A stretch of 64,000 bases of DNA from Ralstonia mannitolilytica (GTDB lineage Bacteria; Pseudomonadota; Gammaproteobacteria; Burkholderiales; Burkholderiaceae). The notes beneath the pieces are model-generated. The model ran no database searches and was not told the DNA's origin. It worked only from the letters and a program-made list of their open reading frames with translations. Below, in pieces: positions 41,807-50,978 of this stretch. The translations under genes and the position numbers were made by a program. The stretch covers positions 1-64,000 of the forward strand of contig NZ_CAJPVG010000003.1 of NCBI RefSeq assembly GCF_905397375.1. The letters run 5' to 3'. The stretch's first letter is position 1; every line of letters starts with the position of its first letter.

Positions 41807-43708
41807 ATGAGTCAAGCTCTCACAGCAACAGGGTCTGCGCAGGCCAACCTGAACCTGCGTGCCATGGTGGTCGGCGCCGTCGGCGTGGTATTCGGCGATA
41901 TCGGCACCAGCCCGCTGTATTCGCTCAAGGAAGCCTTCAACCCGGAGCACGGTATCCCATTCTCCAGCCCGGCGGTGCTCGGCATCATCTCGATGCTGTT
42001 CTGGGCGATGGTGATCGTTGTGTCACTCAAATACGTGCTGTTCGTCATGCGCGCCGACAACAACGGCGAAGGGGGCATTCTCGCGCTGATGGCGCTGTCG
42101 CTGCGCACGGCCAGCGCAGACTCCAGGCGCATGTCGCTGCTGATGATGCTTGGCGTGTTCGGGGCCTGTATGTTCTACGGCGATGCCGTCATCACGCCGG
42201 CCATCTCGGTGCTGTCCGCCATGGAAGGCCTGGAGATTGCCGCCCCGGCGCTGTCGCCGTTTGTGCTGCCGATTACGCTGGTGATCCTGACGGTGCTGTT
42301 CCTGATCCAGCGCAGCGGCACGTCGGTGGTGGGCAAGCTGTTCGGTCCGGTGATGCTGCTGTGGTTTGCCGCGCTGGCGGCGCTGGGCCTGATGAACCTG
42401 GTGAAGGCGCCGCAGATCCTCGTGGCCGTCAATCCGATGTACGCGATCTCGTTCCTGCATGACCACGCGCTGCAGGCGTTCATCGTGCTGGGTTCCGTGT
42501 TCCTCGTGCTGACCGGTGCGGAAGCGCTGTATGCCGACATGGGGCACTTCGGTGCGCGCCCGATCCGCTGGGCGTGGTTCTTCATCGTGGCGCCGAGCCT
42601 GCTGCTGAATTACTTCGGCCAGGGCGCCATGATGCTGACCGACCCGAGCACCATCGAAAACCCGTTCTACCGCTCCATGCCGGAAGCGCTGCAGCTTCCC
42701 ATGGTGGTGCTGGCCGCGGCCGCGACCGTGATCGCCTCGCAGGCGGTCATTTCGGGCGCCTTTTCGCTGACGAGCCAGGCCATTGCGCTGGGCTTCGTGC
42801 CGCGCATGCGCATCCGCTACACGTCTGAGGCCGAGATCGGGCAGATCTACGTGCCGGTGGTCAACTGGATGCTGTTGATCCTGGTGGTGGCCGTGGTGCT
42901 CGCGTTCAAGAAGTCCGACAACCTTGCTGCCGCCTACGGCATTGCGGTGACGACGACGATGGTCATCACCACGTTGCTGGCCGCGGTGGTGATGCGTTCG
43001 GTATGGCGCTGGAACACCGTGCTGGTGACGCTGGTCTGCCTGGGCTTCCTGGTGGTGGACCTCGCGTTCTTCGCGGCCAATCTGCTGAAGATCCGCGATG
43101 GCGGCTGGTTCCCGCTGATGCTCGGCGGCTTCGTGTTCTTCCTGCTGATGACCTGGTACAAGGGCAAGAAGCTGCTGCGCGCGCGCAGTCTTGAAGACGG
43201 CATTCCGCTGGAGCCCTTCCTCGCGGGCCTGCTCGCGCATCCGCCGCATCGCGTGGAAGGCACGGCCGTGTTCCTGACCGGCAATACCGACTTCGTGCCA
43301 GTGTCGCTGCTGCACAACCTGAAGCACAACCGCGTGCTGCACGAGCGCGTGATCTTCATCAGCTTCGTCACGCGCGACATTCCGTACGTGGACGACAAGC
43401 AGCGCGTGGTGGTGCGCGACCTCGGCAGCGGCCTCTATGTCGTGAAGGCGGAATATGGCTTCAAGGAAACCCCCGACGTCTATCGCGTACTGGAACTGGG
43501 CCAGCCGCAGATCGGCACGCGGTGCGAACTGATGGACACGTCGTTCTTCATCGCACGCGAATCGGTGGTGCCGTCCAAGCTGCCGGGTATGTCGATGTGG
43601 CGCGAGCGCCTGTTTGCCTGGATGCACCAGAACGGCGCCAAGCCTTCTGACTTCTTCCACATTCCGGCGAACCGCGTGGTGGAGCTCGGGACGAAGGTGG
43701 AAATCTGA
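41807..43708 (+). CDS. kup: Low-affinity potassium transport system protein Kup
   Basis: 633 residues, KUP/HAK/KT family H+/K+ symporter of the inner membrane. The first helix signature VVFGDIGTSPLYSLKEAF is diagnostic. About twelve membrane segments follow (to about residue 450), including LTGAEALYADMGHFG and SQAVISGAFSLTSQAIALG. A C-terminal cytoplasmic domain of about 180 residues ends the protein. ATG 41807 (MSQALTATGSAQANLNLRAM) gives the family length. It is monocistronic and faces the next gene across a shared terminator. Confidence 0.94.
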   Translation: MSQALTATGSAQANLNLRAMVVGAVGVVFGDIGTSPLYSLKEAFNPEHGIPFSSPAVLGIISMLFWAMVIVVSLKYVLFVMRADNNGEGGILALMALSLRTASADSRRMSLLMMLGVFGACMFYGDAVITPAISVLSAMEGLEIAAPALSPFVLPITLVILTVLFLIQRSGTSVVGKLFGPVMLLWFAALAALGLMNLVKAPQILVAVNPMYAISFLHDHALQAFIVLGSVFLVLTGAEALYADMGHFGARPIRWAWFFIVAPSLLLNYFGQGAMMLTDPSTIENPFYRSMPEALQLPMVVLAAAATVIASQAVISGAFSLTSQAIALGFVPRMRIRYTSEAEIGQIYVPVVNWMLLILVVAVVLAFKKSDNLAAAYGIAVTTTMVITTLLAAVVMRSVWRWNTVLVTLVCLGFLVVDLAFFAANLLKIRDGGWFPLMLGGFVFFLLMTWYKGKKLLRARSLEDGIPLEPFLAGLLAHPPHRVEGTAVFLTGNTDFVPVSLLHNLKHNRVLHERVIFISFVTRDIPYVDDKQRVVVRDLGSGLYVVKAEYGFKETPDVYRVLELGQPQIGTRCELMDTSFFIARESVVPSKLPGMSMWRERLFAWMHQNGAKPSDFFHIPANRVVELGTKVEI

Positions 43709-43723
43709 CGCGGCCTGCGCTCG

Positions 43724-43764
43724 TAAAAAAAACGGCCCGTGCGTGACAGACGCACGGGCCGTTT
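43724..43764 (-). terminator. Intrinsic terminator between kup and the heptad-repeat gene
   Basis: A 15-bp perfect stem (43730-43744 with 43750-43764) with a 5-base loop. On the minus strand it is followed by eight or more T (complement of 43725-43732), so it clearly ends the minus-strand gene. On the plus strand only GTTT follows, so it may end kup less efficiently. Confidence 0.85.
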
Positions 43765-43784
43765 GCTTGTGAGGCGGGCCTTAA

Positions 43785-44225
43785 TTACATCTTTGCGGCT
43801 GCGTGGTTGCGCTCGCGCACTTCATCGTTGCGGGCGCGCACGTCGTGGTTGCGGTCCTTCACGTCGTGGCGCAGGTCTTTGCGATCGTGACGCAGGTCGC
43901 GGCGCTCGGCATTGATCTGGTGCTGGTCTTGCGCGCGCTGCTTGTTCCAGTATTCGGCCCCCTTGACGTTGCCATTTGCCAGGTCGCGGTCCTCGCGCCG
44001 CTGCGCAGCATTGCGCTCGGCGCGCTCGTCTGCCAGGGCCGCCTTGTCCTTGGCGATGTCGGCGCGGTCGCGGCGGATATCGCGGTTGTCATGCCGGATG
44101 TCACGGTTGTCCTGGCGAATCTGCTGGTTGTCTTGCTGCACTTGCTGGACCGGCGTGGTTTGCGCGAAGGCAGCGGTGCCAGCGACGGCAAGCAGGGCGG
44201 CGATCAGGGTGTGGCTTGTCTTCAT
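43785..44225 (-). CDS. Periplasmic heptad-repeat protein (146 aa), unknown function
   Basis: A signal peptide MKTSHTLIAALLAVAGTAAFA (cleavage after AFA, about residue 21) exports it. Two blocks of five 7-residue repeats follow. Block 1 (31-65) is QDNQQIR, QDNRDIR, HDNRDIR, RDRADIA, KDKAALA. Block 2 (107-141) is ERRDLRH, DRKDLRH, DVKDRNH, DVRARND, EVRERNH. They are separated by about 40 charged residues. An antiparallel helical hairpin is likely. It has almost no hydrophobic residues besides Ile/Leu at one heptad position. GGAGAA precedes the ATG. Function unknown. Confidence 0.75.
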   Translation of the reverse strand: MKTSHTLIAALLAVAGTAAFAQTTPVQQVQQDNQQIRQDNRDIRHDNRDIRRDRADIAKDKAALADERAERNAAQRREDRDLANGNVKGAEYWNKQRAQDQHQINAERRDLRHDRKDLRHDVKDRNHDVRARNDEVRERNHAAAKM

Positions 44226-44356
44226 GGTGTTCTCCTCGTGGTTGCCAGGCGGTGGTTGCCTGTGCTTTCTTAACGGCCCGAAAAGACCTGTCGACGACGC
44301 CCGAGTGTGAGGAAAGTCCCACGGGCGTAAGGAGCTGTAACACCTTGCCGAAGCAC

Positions 44357-44391
44357 AAAAAAAACCCGCCGGCTCGAGGCTCCGGCGGGTT
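44357..44391 (-). terminator. Intrinsic terminator of tex (minus strand)
   Basis: AACCCGCCGG (44391-44382 on the minus strand) pairs with CCGGCGGGTT (44372-44363), then runs into T (complement of 44357-44364). It lies 24 bases after the tex stop. Confidence 0.85.
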
Positions 44392-44415
44392 CTGGGCAGC
44401 GCAGCGGTATGCGTG

Positions 44416-46749
44416 TCAGCGCTTGAGCTTCGCGAAGGCTGCGGCCATGGCGCCGGCCACTTCGGGCTCGCGGCGCTGCTGGCTGCCATGGCGGTTGCCG
44501 CCGCCGCTTGGCCGGTCGCCACCGCCAGTGCGCGCGGGCGCCTGGCCGGGCTCGTCCGACAGCCGCATCGTCAGGCCGATGCGGTTGCGCTTCACATCCA
44601 CCTCCATCACCTTGACCTTGACGATCTGGCCCGGCTTGACGACCTCGTGCGGGTCGCGCACGAACTTGGTGGACAGCGCCGACACGTGCACCAGCCCATC
44701 CTGATGCACGCCGATGTCGACAAACGCGCCAAAGGCGGCCACGTTGGTCACCACGCCTTCGAGCACCATGCCCGGCTGCAGGTCCTTGATGTCTTCCACG
44801 CCGTCCTGGAACGTGGCGGTCTTGAACTCGGGGCGCGGGTCGCGGCCGGGCTTTTCGAGTTCGGACAAGATGTCGACCACTGTCGGGAGGCCGAACTTCT
44901 CGTCGGTGAACTCGTGGGCCGACAGGCCGCGCAGCGCCTCGCGGTTGCCGAGCACATCCCCGATGCCCTTCTTGATGCGGTCGAGAATGCGCTGCACGAC
45001 CGGATACGCTTCCGGGTGCACGGAGGAGCGGTCGAGCGGGTTGTCGCCGTCATTGATGCGCAGGAAGCCGGCCGCCTGCTCGAACGTCTTGTCGCCCAGG
45101 CGCGGCACCTTCTTGAGCGCCTCGCGGTTGGCAAAGGCGCCGTTGGCGTCGCGGTACTCGACGATGTTCTTGGCGAGAATCGAATTCAGCCCCGAGACCC
45201 GCGCCAGCAGTGGCACCGACGCCGTGTTCACATCGACGCCCACGGCGTTCACGCAATCCTCGACCACGGCATCCAGCGCACGGGCCAGCTCGCGCTGGTT
45301 CACGTCGTGCTGGTATTGGCCCACGCCGATCGACTTGGGGTCGATCTTCACGAGCTCGGCCAGCGGATCCTGCAGGCGGCGCGCGATCGACACCGCACCG
45401 CGCAGCGACACGTCCAGGTCCGGGAACTCCTTGGCGGCGAGTTCCGATGCCGAATATACCGATGCGCCGGCCTCGCTGACCACGACCTTGGTCAGCTTCA
45501 GCTCGGGCGCGCTGCGCATCAGGTCCTGCACGAGCTTGTCGGTCTCGCGGCTGGCGGTGCCGTTGCCGATGGACACCAGCGACACACCGTGCTGCTTGGC
45601 CAGGCGCGCGAGGGTAGCGAGCGAGCCGTTCCAGTCGCGGCGCGGTTCGTGCGGGTAGATCGTGGCGGTTTCCAGCAGCTTGCCGGTGTGGTCGACGACG
45701 GCCACCTTGCAGCCCGTGCGGATGCCCGGGTCGATGCCCATCACCGACTTCGGGCCCGCCGGCGCGGCCAGCAGCAGGTCATGCAGATTGCGGCCGAAGA
45801 TCTTGATGGCTTCGGCCTCAGCCGATTCGCGCAACTGCGTGAGCAGTTCGGTCTCGATATGCGGCTGCACCTTGACGCGCCAGCACCAGCGGCAGACATC
45901 GGAGAGCCACTTGTCGGCCGGGCGGCCCTTGTTCTCGATGCCGACATGGCGCGCAATCATGGTTTCGCACGGATGCGGACTCAGGGCATCCTGCTCTTCG
46001 CCCAGGCCCAGCTTGACGAACAGCACCCCCGCATTGCGCCCGCGGAACAGCGCCAGCGCGCGGTGCGACGGCACGTTGCGGATCGGCTCGCTGTAGGCGT
46101 AGTAGTCGCGGAATTTCTCTTCTTCGGCGCTTTCCTTGCCTTCCACCACCGTCGACGAGACCAGGCCGTGGTTCCACAGGTGCTCGCGCAGCTTGCCGAG
46201 CAGCTCGGCCGTTTCGCCAAACTGTTCGGACAGGATGTCGCGCGCGCCGTCCAGCGCCGCCTTGACGTCGGGTACGCCGCCCTCGGCGGTCGGCTTGCCG
46301 TTGACGAACTTGGCGGCCTCGGCCTGCGGGTCGAGCATCGGGTCGGCCAGCAGCGCCTGCGCCAGCGGCTCCAGACCGCATTCGCGCGCGATCTGGGCGC
46401 GCGTGCGGCGCTTCGGCTTGTACGGCAGGTAGAGGTCTTCCAGCACCTGCTTCGTTTCGGCCGCTTCAATGGCCGCGCGCAGGGTGTCGGTCAGCTTGCC
46501 TTGCTCTTCAATGGAAGCCAGGATCGCCGCGCGGCGGTCTTCCAGCTCGCGCAGATACAGCAGGCGCTCTTCCAGGTTGCGCAGCTGCGTGTCGTCCAGG
46601 TTGCCCGTCACTTCCTTGCGGTAGCGTGCGATGAACGGCACGGTGGCGCCTTCGTCCAGCAGTTGCACGGCGGCCGCGACCTGCTGCGGCCTCACCGCCA
46701 GTTCAACGGCAATGCGGGAAACGATCTTCTGCAACACGGAATCAGTCAT
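44416..46749 (-). CDS. tex: Tex family RNA-binding transcription accessory protein
   Basis: 777 residues. The N-terminal Tex region (ATVPFIARYRKEVTGNLDD) leads to an RNase H-like YqgF domain (VMGIDPGIRTGCKVAVVD, about 330-450). Helix-hairpin-helix repeats follow (VSGLNSILAKNIVEYRDANG), and then a C-terminal S1 RNA-binding domain (about 650-725: GMVLEGVVTNVAAFGAFVDI). The Arg/Gly-rich tail ends AMAAAFAKLKR. Tex binds nucleic acid and affects transcription of virulence and stress genes. ATG 46749 begins MTDSVLQKIVSRIA. Confidence 0.94.
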   Translation of the reverse strand: MTDSVLQKIVSRIAVELAVRPQQVAAAVQLLDEGATVPFIARYRKEVTGNLDDTQLRNLEERLLYLRELEDRRAAILASIEEQGKLTDTLRAAIEAAETKQVLEDLYLPYKPKRRTRAQIARECGLEPLAQALLADPMLDPQAEAAKFVNGKPTAEGGVPDVKAALDGARDILSEQFGETAELLGKLREHLWNHGLVSSTVVEGKESAEEEKFRDYYAYSEPIRNVPSHRALALFRGRNAGVLFVKLGLGEEQDALSPHPCETMIARHVGIENKGRPADKWLSDVCRWCWRVKVQPHIETELLTQLRESAEAEAIKIFGRNLHDLLLAAPAGPKSVMGIDPGIRTGCKVAVVDHTGKLLETATIYPHEPRRDWNGSLATLARLAKQHGVSLVSIGNGTASRETDKLVQDLMRSAPELKLTKVVVSEAGASVYSASELAAKEFPDLDVSLRGAVSIARRLQDPLAELVKIDPKSIGVGQYQHDVNQRELARALDAVVEDCVNAVGVDVNTASVPLLARVSGLNSILAKNIVEYRDANGAFANREALKKVPRLGDKTFEQAAGFLRINDGDNPLDRSSVHPEAYPVVQRILDRIKKGIGDVLGNREALRGLSAHEFTDEKFGLPTVVDILSELEKPGRDPRPEFKTATFQDGVEDIKDLQPGMVLEGVVTNVAAFGAFVDIGVHQDGLVHVSALSTKFVRDPHEVVKPGQIVKVKVMEVDVKRNRIGLTMRLSDEPGQAPARTGGGDRPSGGGNRHGSQQRREPEVAGAMAAAFAKLKR

Positions 46750-46868
46750 TGCTTCCAGAGAGTGCGATGGAAAGCCGCGCATTTTGCCACAACGTCAAGC
46801 GTGTCCCTGAGCGCAAATCCCCGTCTGCGCGGCGTTTGCGGCACAGGGGCGGTGATAAAATGCGCGCT

Positions 46869-47624
46869 ATGCCTACGCCCCTGTTTTCCGCCCGCTGCCG
46901 CGCCGGTGCGCGCCACGTATCCCGTCTGGTCCTGCCGGCCGCCGCGCTGTTTGGCGCCCTTTGCGCCGCGCCTGCGTGGAGCCAGTCCCCGTTGCCCGCT
47001 ACGCCGGCAACGGCAGTCTCCAGCACGCCGCCCGACTTTGGCGCCGAGCACGACCGTATCAGCAGCGCCAAATCGTGGGCCGAATACCGGTACGCCGAGG
47101 CGGAACGCGCATGCTACGACAAGTTCTTTGTCACGCACTGCATCAACAAGGCCAAGGATGTGCGCCGCACGGAACTGCACGCCATCCGTGAGCGCGAACT
47201 GGCCCTGGACGAAGCCGAACGTGCCGACCGCGCCGCGCGGCGTGATCAGGACCGCGCCATCCGCCAGGCGCAGTACAACGCCGAGCGCCCCCAGCGCGAA
47301 GCCGCTGAGCAGAAGAACCGCACCGATTTCGAGAACAAGCAGGAACAGCAGCGCCTGAACGAAGCGCAGCGCCAGGCCGAGGTGCCGCAGCGCGCCGCCA
47401 ACGCGCAGGCCTTCGCCAAGAAGCAATCCGACTACGACGCCAAGTTGAAGGCCGCGCAGGAGCAGGGCGCCGCCAACGCCGCCAAGCGCGCAGAGAACGT
47501 GAAGCAGTTCCAGGAAAAGCAGCGCGAAGCCGCCCAGCGTCAGAAAGAACTGGACGAGCGTCGCGAGCAGACCAAGCGCCGCAACGAGCAAAACCAGAAC
47601 AACACGAGTCCGCTGGGGTTCTAA
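46869..47624 (+). CDS. Secreted coiled-coil protein (251 aa), unknown function
   Basis: A long signal peptide (about 1-40, hydrophobic core SRLVLPAAALFGALCAAP, cleavage near WSQS) exports it. The mature protein has a short region with two Cys (ERACYDKFFVTHCINKAKD) that may form a disulfide. A roughly 150-residue highly charged helical stretch rich in Glu, Gln, Arg and Ala follows. ATG 46869 is preferred over 46860, which lies in a TAAAAT-like -10 box (promoter overlap). No family name can be given. It is divergent from tex. Confidence 0.75.
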   Translation: MPTPLFSARCRAGARHVSRLVLPAAALFGALCAAPAWSQSPLPATPATAVSSTPPDFGAEHDRISSAKSWAEYRYAEAERACYDKFFVTHCINKAKDVRRTELHAIRERELALDEAERADRAARRDQDRAIRQAQYNAERPQREAAEQKNRTDFENKQEQQRLNEAQRQAEVPQRAANAQAFAKKQSDYDAKLKAAQEQGAANAAKRAENVKQFQEKQREAAQRQKELDERREQTKRRNEQNQNNTSPLGF

Positions 47625-47657
47625 ACTCGAGGCAGGATCGGTTTCCGGAGGAGTGCG

Positions 47658-47861
47658 ATGGACAGCGATCTGAACACGATTTCGCGTCGGATCATCGAGT
47701 TGCAGATCGAGCACCGCGATCTCGATTTCCTGATCGACCGCCTTGCGGGCGAAGCGAACCACGATGAGCTGCAGTTGCGCCGTCTCAAGAAGCGCCGCCT
47801 GAAACTCAAGGACACCATCACCCTGCTACAGTTGCAGCTTGAGCCGGACGTACCGGCCTGA
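47658..47861 (+). CDS. YdcH/DUF465-like small coiled-coil protein
   Basis: 67 residues, starting MDSDLNTISRRIIELQIEHR, then a helical heptad pattern DLDFLIDRLAGE and LQLRRLKKRRLKLKDTITLL. This is the shape of the DUF465 (YdcH) family, short cytoplasmic coiled coils of unknown role. GGAGGAG lies 7 bases upstream of the ATG. A 33-base gap separates it from the secreted coiled-coil gene, so they may be co-transcribed. A GAGGCCGC/GCGGCCTC hairpin (47882-47907) follows. Confidence 0.8.
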   Translation: MDSDLNTISRRIIELQIEHRDLDFLIDRLAGEANHDELQLRRLKKRRLKLKDTITLLQLQLEPDVPA

Positions 47862-47881
47862 GGCTGACCCACCCCGACGCT

Positions 47882-47907
47882 GAGAGGCCGCCGTCACGTG
47901 CGGCCTC
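47882..47907 (+). terminator. GC-rich hairpin after the YdcH-like gene
   Basis: GAGGCCGC and GCGGCCTC form an 8-bp stem with a loop near CGTCACGT, 20 bases after the stop codon. The T content afterwards is low (GGTCATTT), so termination would be partial. It covers a GTG (47898) that could otherwise be taken as the helicase start. Confidence 0.5.
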
Positions 47908-47933
47908 GGTCATTTCATCCCCAAGGTTTTCCG

Positions 47934-50048
47934 TTGACTTCGCTTTCTCCGCTCGCCGAGCCGTCGGCCGAATCCGACGCTGGTGAGGCCGCAACGCCCA
48001 AGCCTACGCCCGACGCGCACCACGCCGAACTGGCAACGCTGTTTGCCGACGACGGCACGCTGGCCAAGGGCATCGAGTCGTATCGGCCGCGCACGTCGCA
48101 GCTCAAAATGGCGCAGGCCGTGGCCAATGCCATCGAAGCCGCGGATTCGGTCATCGTCGAGGCCGGCACCGGCACCGGCAAGACCTACGCGTACCTCGTT
48201 CCGGCGATGCTGTGGGGCGGCAAGGTGATTCTTTCCACCGGGACGAAGAACCTGCAGGACCAGCTCTTCCTGCGTGATATCCCGACGGTGCGCAAGGCGT
48301 TGAATGCGCCGGTGTCGGTAGCGTTGCTCAAGGGGCGTGCCAACTATGTCTGCCATTACCACCTGGAGCGCACGTCGCAGAACGGGCGTCTGTCGTCACG
48401 GCAGGACGCCGCGTGGCTGCGGCAGATCAACCTTTTCCTGAAGACCACCAAGACCGGCGACAAGGCCGAGCTTGCCAGCGTGCCCGAAAACGCGCCGGTG
48501 TGGAACCTCGTCACGTCCACGCGCGACAACTGCCTCGGCTCGGATTGCGCATATTACAAGGACTGCTTCGTCATGCGCGCCCGCAAGGAGGCGCAGCAGG
48601 CCGACGTGGTGGTCGTCAATCACCACCTGTTCTTTGCCGACGTGATGCTGAAGGACACCGGCATGGCGGAGCTGCTGCCGGCGGCCAACACGATCATCTT
48701 CGACGAAGCGCACCAGCTGCCCGAGACGGCCACGCTGTTCTTCGGCGACACGATTTCCACCAACCAGATCCTGGAGTTGGCGCGTGACAGCGTGGCCGAG
48801 GGCCTGTCGCATGCGCGCGATGCGGTCGACTGGGTCGCGATCGCCGCGCCGCTGGAGCGCGCCGCGCGCGATCTGCGCCTGGTGTTCCGCCAGGACGGCG
48901 CGCGCCTGTCGATGAAGCAGATCGACAGCGATGCGGCCATCGCCAAGCCGTTCTACGAGGTGCTGCCCAAACTCGAGCAGGCGCTGTCCGATTTCACCGG
49001 GGCACTGGAGGCCCAGGCCGAGCGCGCCGAGACCATCGAGCAATGCCATCGCCGCGCCGTGGCGCTGTGCGAAAAGCTGGAAGCGTGGGTGGACCCCAAG
49101 CCGCCGCAGGCGCCGAAGGGTGAGGGCGAGGAAGCCGAAGCCGCACCGCCCGCCGACGAGCGCGTGCGCTGGGTGGAGGTGTTCGCCAACTCCGTGCAGT
49201 TGCACCTGACGCCGCTGTCGATCGCGCCGATCTTTTCGCGCCAGCGCGCCGGCCAGCCGCGCGCGTGGATATTCACCTCGGCCACGCTCTCGGTGCGGGG
49301 CAACTTCACGCATTACGCCGCGCAGTTGGGCCTCGACCGCAATCGCTCGTTGACGCTCGACAGCCCCTTCGACTATGCATCGCAGGGCTTGCTGTACGTC
49401 CCGCGCGACCTGCCGCAGCCGAGCGATCCGCGCTTTACCGATGCGGTGCTGGACGCCGCCTTGCCGATGATCGAGGCGGCGGGCGGCAAGACCTTCCTGC
49501 TGTGCACGACGCTGCGCGCTGTCAATCGCGCCGCTGAACGGTTGGCCGACGAGTTCGCGCAGCGTGGCTGGGATTTTCCGTTGCTGGTGCAGGGCCAGGC
49601 CAGTCGGACCGAACTGCTCGACCGTTTCCGCGCGCTGGGCAACGCCGTGCTCATCGGCAGCCAGAGTTTCTGGGAAGGGGTGGACGTGCGCGGCGAGGCG
49701 TTGTCGCTCGTCGTGATCGACAAGCTGCCGTTTGCGCCGCCCGACGATCCCGTCCTCAGCGCGCGCATGGAAGCGCTTGAAAAGAAAGGCCTGAGCCCGT
49801 TTGCCGTGCACCAGTTGCCGCACGCTGTCATCACGCTCAAGCAGGGGGCGGGGCGGTTGATCCGCTCGGAAACTGATCGCGGTGTGTTGATGATCTGCGA
49901 TCCGCGCCTGGTGGAAAAGTCCTACGGCCGCCAGATCTGGCAGAGCCTTCCGCCGTTCAAGCGCACGCGCGAAGCCGAGACGGCAGCAGGGTTCCTTCGG
50001 TCGCTGCGCCCGGATGTGTCATCTGAAGCGGCCGCAGGCGAGGCGTGA
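47934..50048 (+). CDS. DinG/YoaA-type ATP-dependent DNA helicase (XPD-like, Fe-S)
   Basis: 704 residues from TTG 47934. The N-terminal variable part is followed by Walker A in VIVEAGTGTGKTYAYLVPA (about 74-92). Four Cys, in ANYVCHYHL and RDNCLGSDCAYYKDCFVM, should hold a 4Fe-4S cluster. The DEAH box is in TIIFDEAHQLPE. C-terminal helicase motifs include IFTSATLSVRG, IGSQSFWEGVDVRGE and LKQGAGRLIRSETDRGVLM. It unwinds DNA 5' to 3' and helps resolve R-loops or damage. The GTG at 47898 lies within a hairpin and is not preferred. Ends at an intrinsic terminator. Confidence 0.9.
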   Translation: MTSLSPLAEPSAESDAGEAATPKPTPDAHHAELATLFADDGTLAKGIESYRPRTSQLKMAQAVANAIEAADSVIVEAGTGTGKTYAYLVPAMLWGGKVILSTGTKNLQDQLFLRDIPTVRKALNAPVSVALLKGRANYVCHYHLERTSQNGRLSSRQDAAWLRQINLFLKTTKTGDKAELASVPENAPVWNLVTSTRDNCLGSDCAYYKDCFVMRARKEAQQADVVVVNHHLFFADVMLKDTGMAELLPAANTIIFDEAHQLPETATLFFGDTISTNQILELARDSVAEGLSHARDAVDWVAIAAPLERAARDLRLVFRQDGARLSMKQIDSDAAIAKPFYEVLPKLEQALSDFTGALEAQAERAETIEQCHRRAVALCEKLEAWVDPKPPQAPKGEGEEAEAAPPADERVRWVEVFANSVQLHLTPLSIAPIFSRQRAGQPRAWIFTSATLSVRGNFTHYAAQLGLDRNRSLTLDSPFDYASQGLLYVPRDLPQPSDPRFTDAVLDAALPMIEAAGGKTFLLCTTLRAVNRAAERLADEFAQRGWDFPLLVQGQASRTELLDRFRALGNAVLIGSQSFWEGVDVRGEALSLVVIDKLPFAPPDDPVLSARMEALEKKGLSPFAVHQLPHAVITLKQGAGRLIRSETDRGVLMICDPRLVEKSYGRQIWQSLPPFKRTREAETAAGFLRSLRPDVSSEAAAGEA

Positions 50049-50060
50049 TCCACAAACAAG

Positions 50061-50087
50061 AAGCCCGGCCAACCGACCGGGCTTTTT
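50061..50087. terminator. Intrinsic terminator between the helicase gene and bamD
   Basis: AAGCCCGG (50061-50068) pairs with CCGGGCTT (50077-50084), followed by TTT on the plus strand. It terminates the helicase gene; on the minus strand the tract is weaker. Confidence 0.8.
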
Positions 50088-50108
50088 GCTGTGCTGTTTA
50101 CGCCTTGC

Positions 50109-50963
50109 TTACCACCATTGATACCAGGGCTTGTCCTTCTTGCGCTGGCCGTACAGCAGGAACTCGCTCTTCGGGTAGTTCTGCTTGATGATGCGCTCGG
50201 TGTCGTCGCGCATGTCTTTCATGCCGAGGGCCTCGTACGACTTCATCATGATGTACAGCGCTTCTTCCACGGCAGGCGCACGATCGTAATCCTTGATGGC
50301 TTCCTGCGCGCGGTTCACCGCTGCCAGATAGGCGCCGCGGCGATAGTAGTAGCGTGCCGCGCCCACTTCATGCTCGGCCATCGCATTGACGATGTACTGC
50401 ATGCGCAGCGTTGCATCGGGCGTGTACTTGCTGTTCGGGAAGCGCGTGACCAGCGTCTTGAACGCGTCGTAGGCGGCGCGCGCGGCCTTGGGGTCGCGCT
50501 CGCTCAGATCCTGGTTCGAGAAGCGGCCGAGCCAGCCGAGGTTGTCGTTGAAGTTGATCAGGCCCTTGAGGTAATAGGCGTAATCGACGCTGGGGTGGTT
50601 CGGGTGAAGCTGGATGAAGCGATCGACTGCGGCCAGCGCGGCGGCCGTTTCGCCGTCCTTGTAGTTGGCGTAGGCGGTTTCGATCTGCGCTTGCTGGGCG
50701 TACGGGCCGAATGGATAGCGGCTTTCGAGCTTCTCGTAGTACTTGACGGCCTTGGCATAGTCGCCGCCGTCGAGCGAGTCCTTCGCTTCCGAATATAATT
50801 TGTTGGCTGACCAGCCGGCCGTTTCGTCTTGCTGTTCCGGCAGGATGCCGCAGGCCGAGAGGGCCAGGCATGCGCCTGCCACCAACGCTGCTCCGATTTG
50901 AGCGCGGATTTGTACGCCAACACGTACACCAAAACGCGCCTGCTTTACGCTCGTGACCGACAT
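50109..50963 (-). CDS. bamD: Outer membrane assembly lipoprotein BamD
   Basis: 284 residues. A signal peptide ends in the lipobox LSACG (Cys about residue 36). Five TPR-like repeats follow: LYSEAKDSLDGGDYAKAVKY, YEKLESRYPFGPYAQQAQIE, LAAVDRFIQLHPNHPSVDYA, plus two more. The LKGLINFNDN and DLSERDPKAARAAYDAFKTL segments are conserved BamD features. It is an essential part of the BAM complex that folds outer-membrane beta barrels. ATG 50963 is fixed by the signal peptide. Only 15 bases separate it from divergent rluD. Confidence 0.94.
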   Translation of the reverse strand: MSVTSVKQARFGVRVGVQIRAQIGAALVAGACLALSACGILPEQQDETAGWSANKLYSEAKDSLDGGDYAKAVKYYEKLESRYPFGPYAQQAQIETAYANYKDGETAAALAAVDRFIQLHPNHPSVDYAYYLKGLINFNDNLGWLGRFSNQDLSERDPKAARAAYDAFKTLVTRFPNSKYTPDATLRMQYIVNAMAEHEVGAARYYYRRGAYLAAVNRAQEAIKDYDRAPAVEEALYIMMKSYEALGMKDMRDDTERIIKQNYPKSEFLLYGQRKKDKPWYQWW

Positions 50964-50978
50964 GGGCACCTTTTCTGA

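Noticed and set aside
47898..47900. GTG as an upstream start for the DinG-type helicase
   Set aside because: It lies inside a GC-rich hairpin after the YdcH-like gene and would add a Pro/His-rich head; TTG 47934 is the more plausible start.
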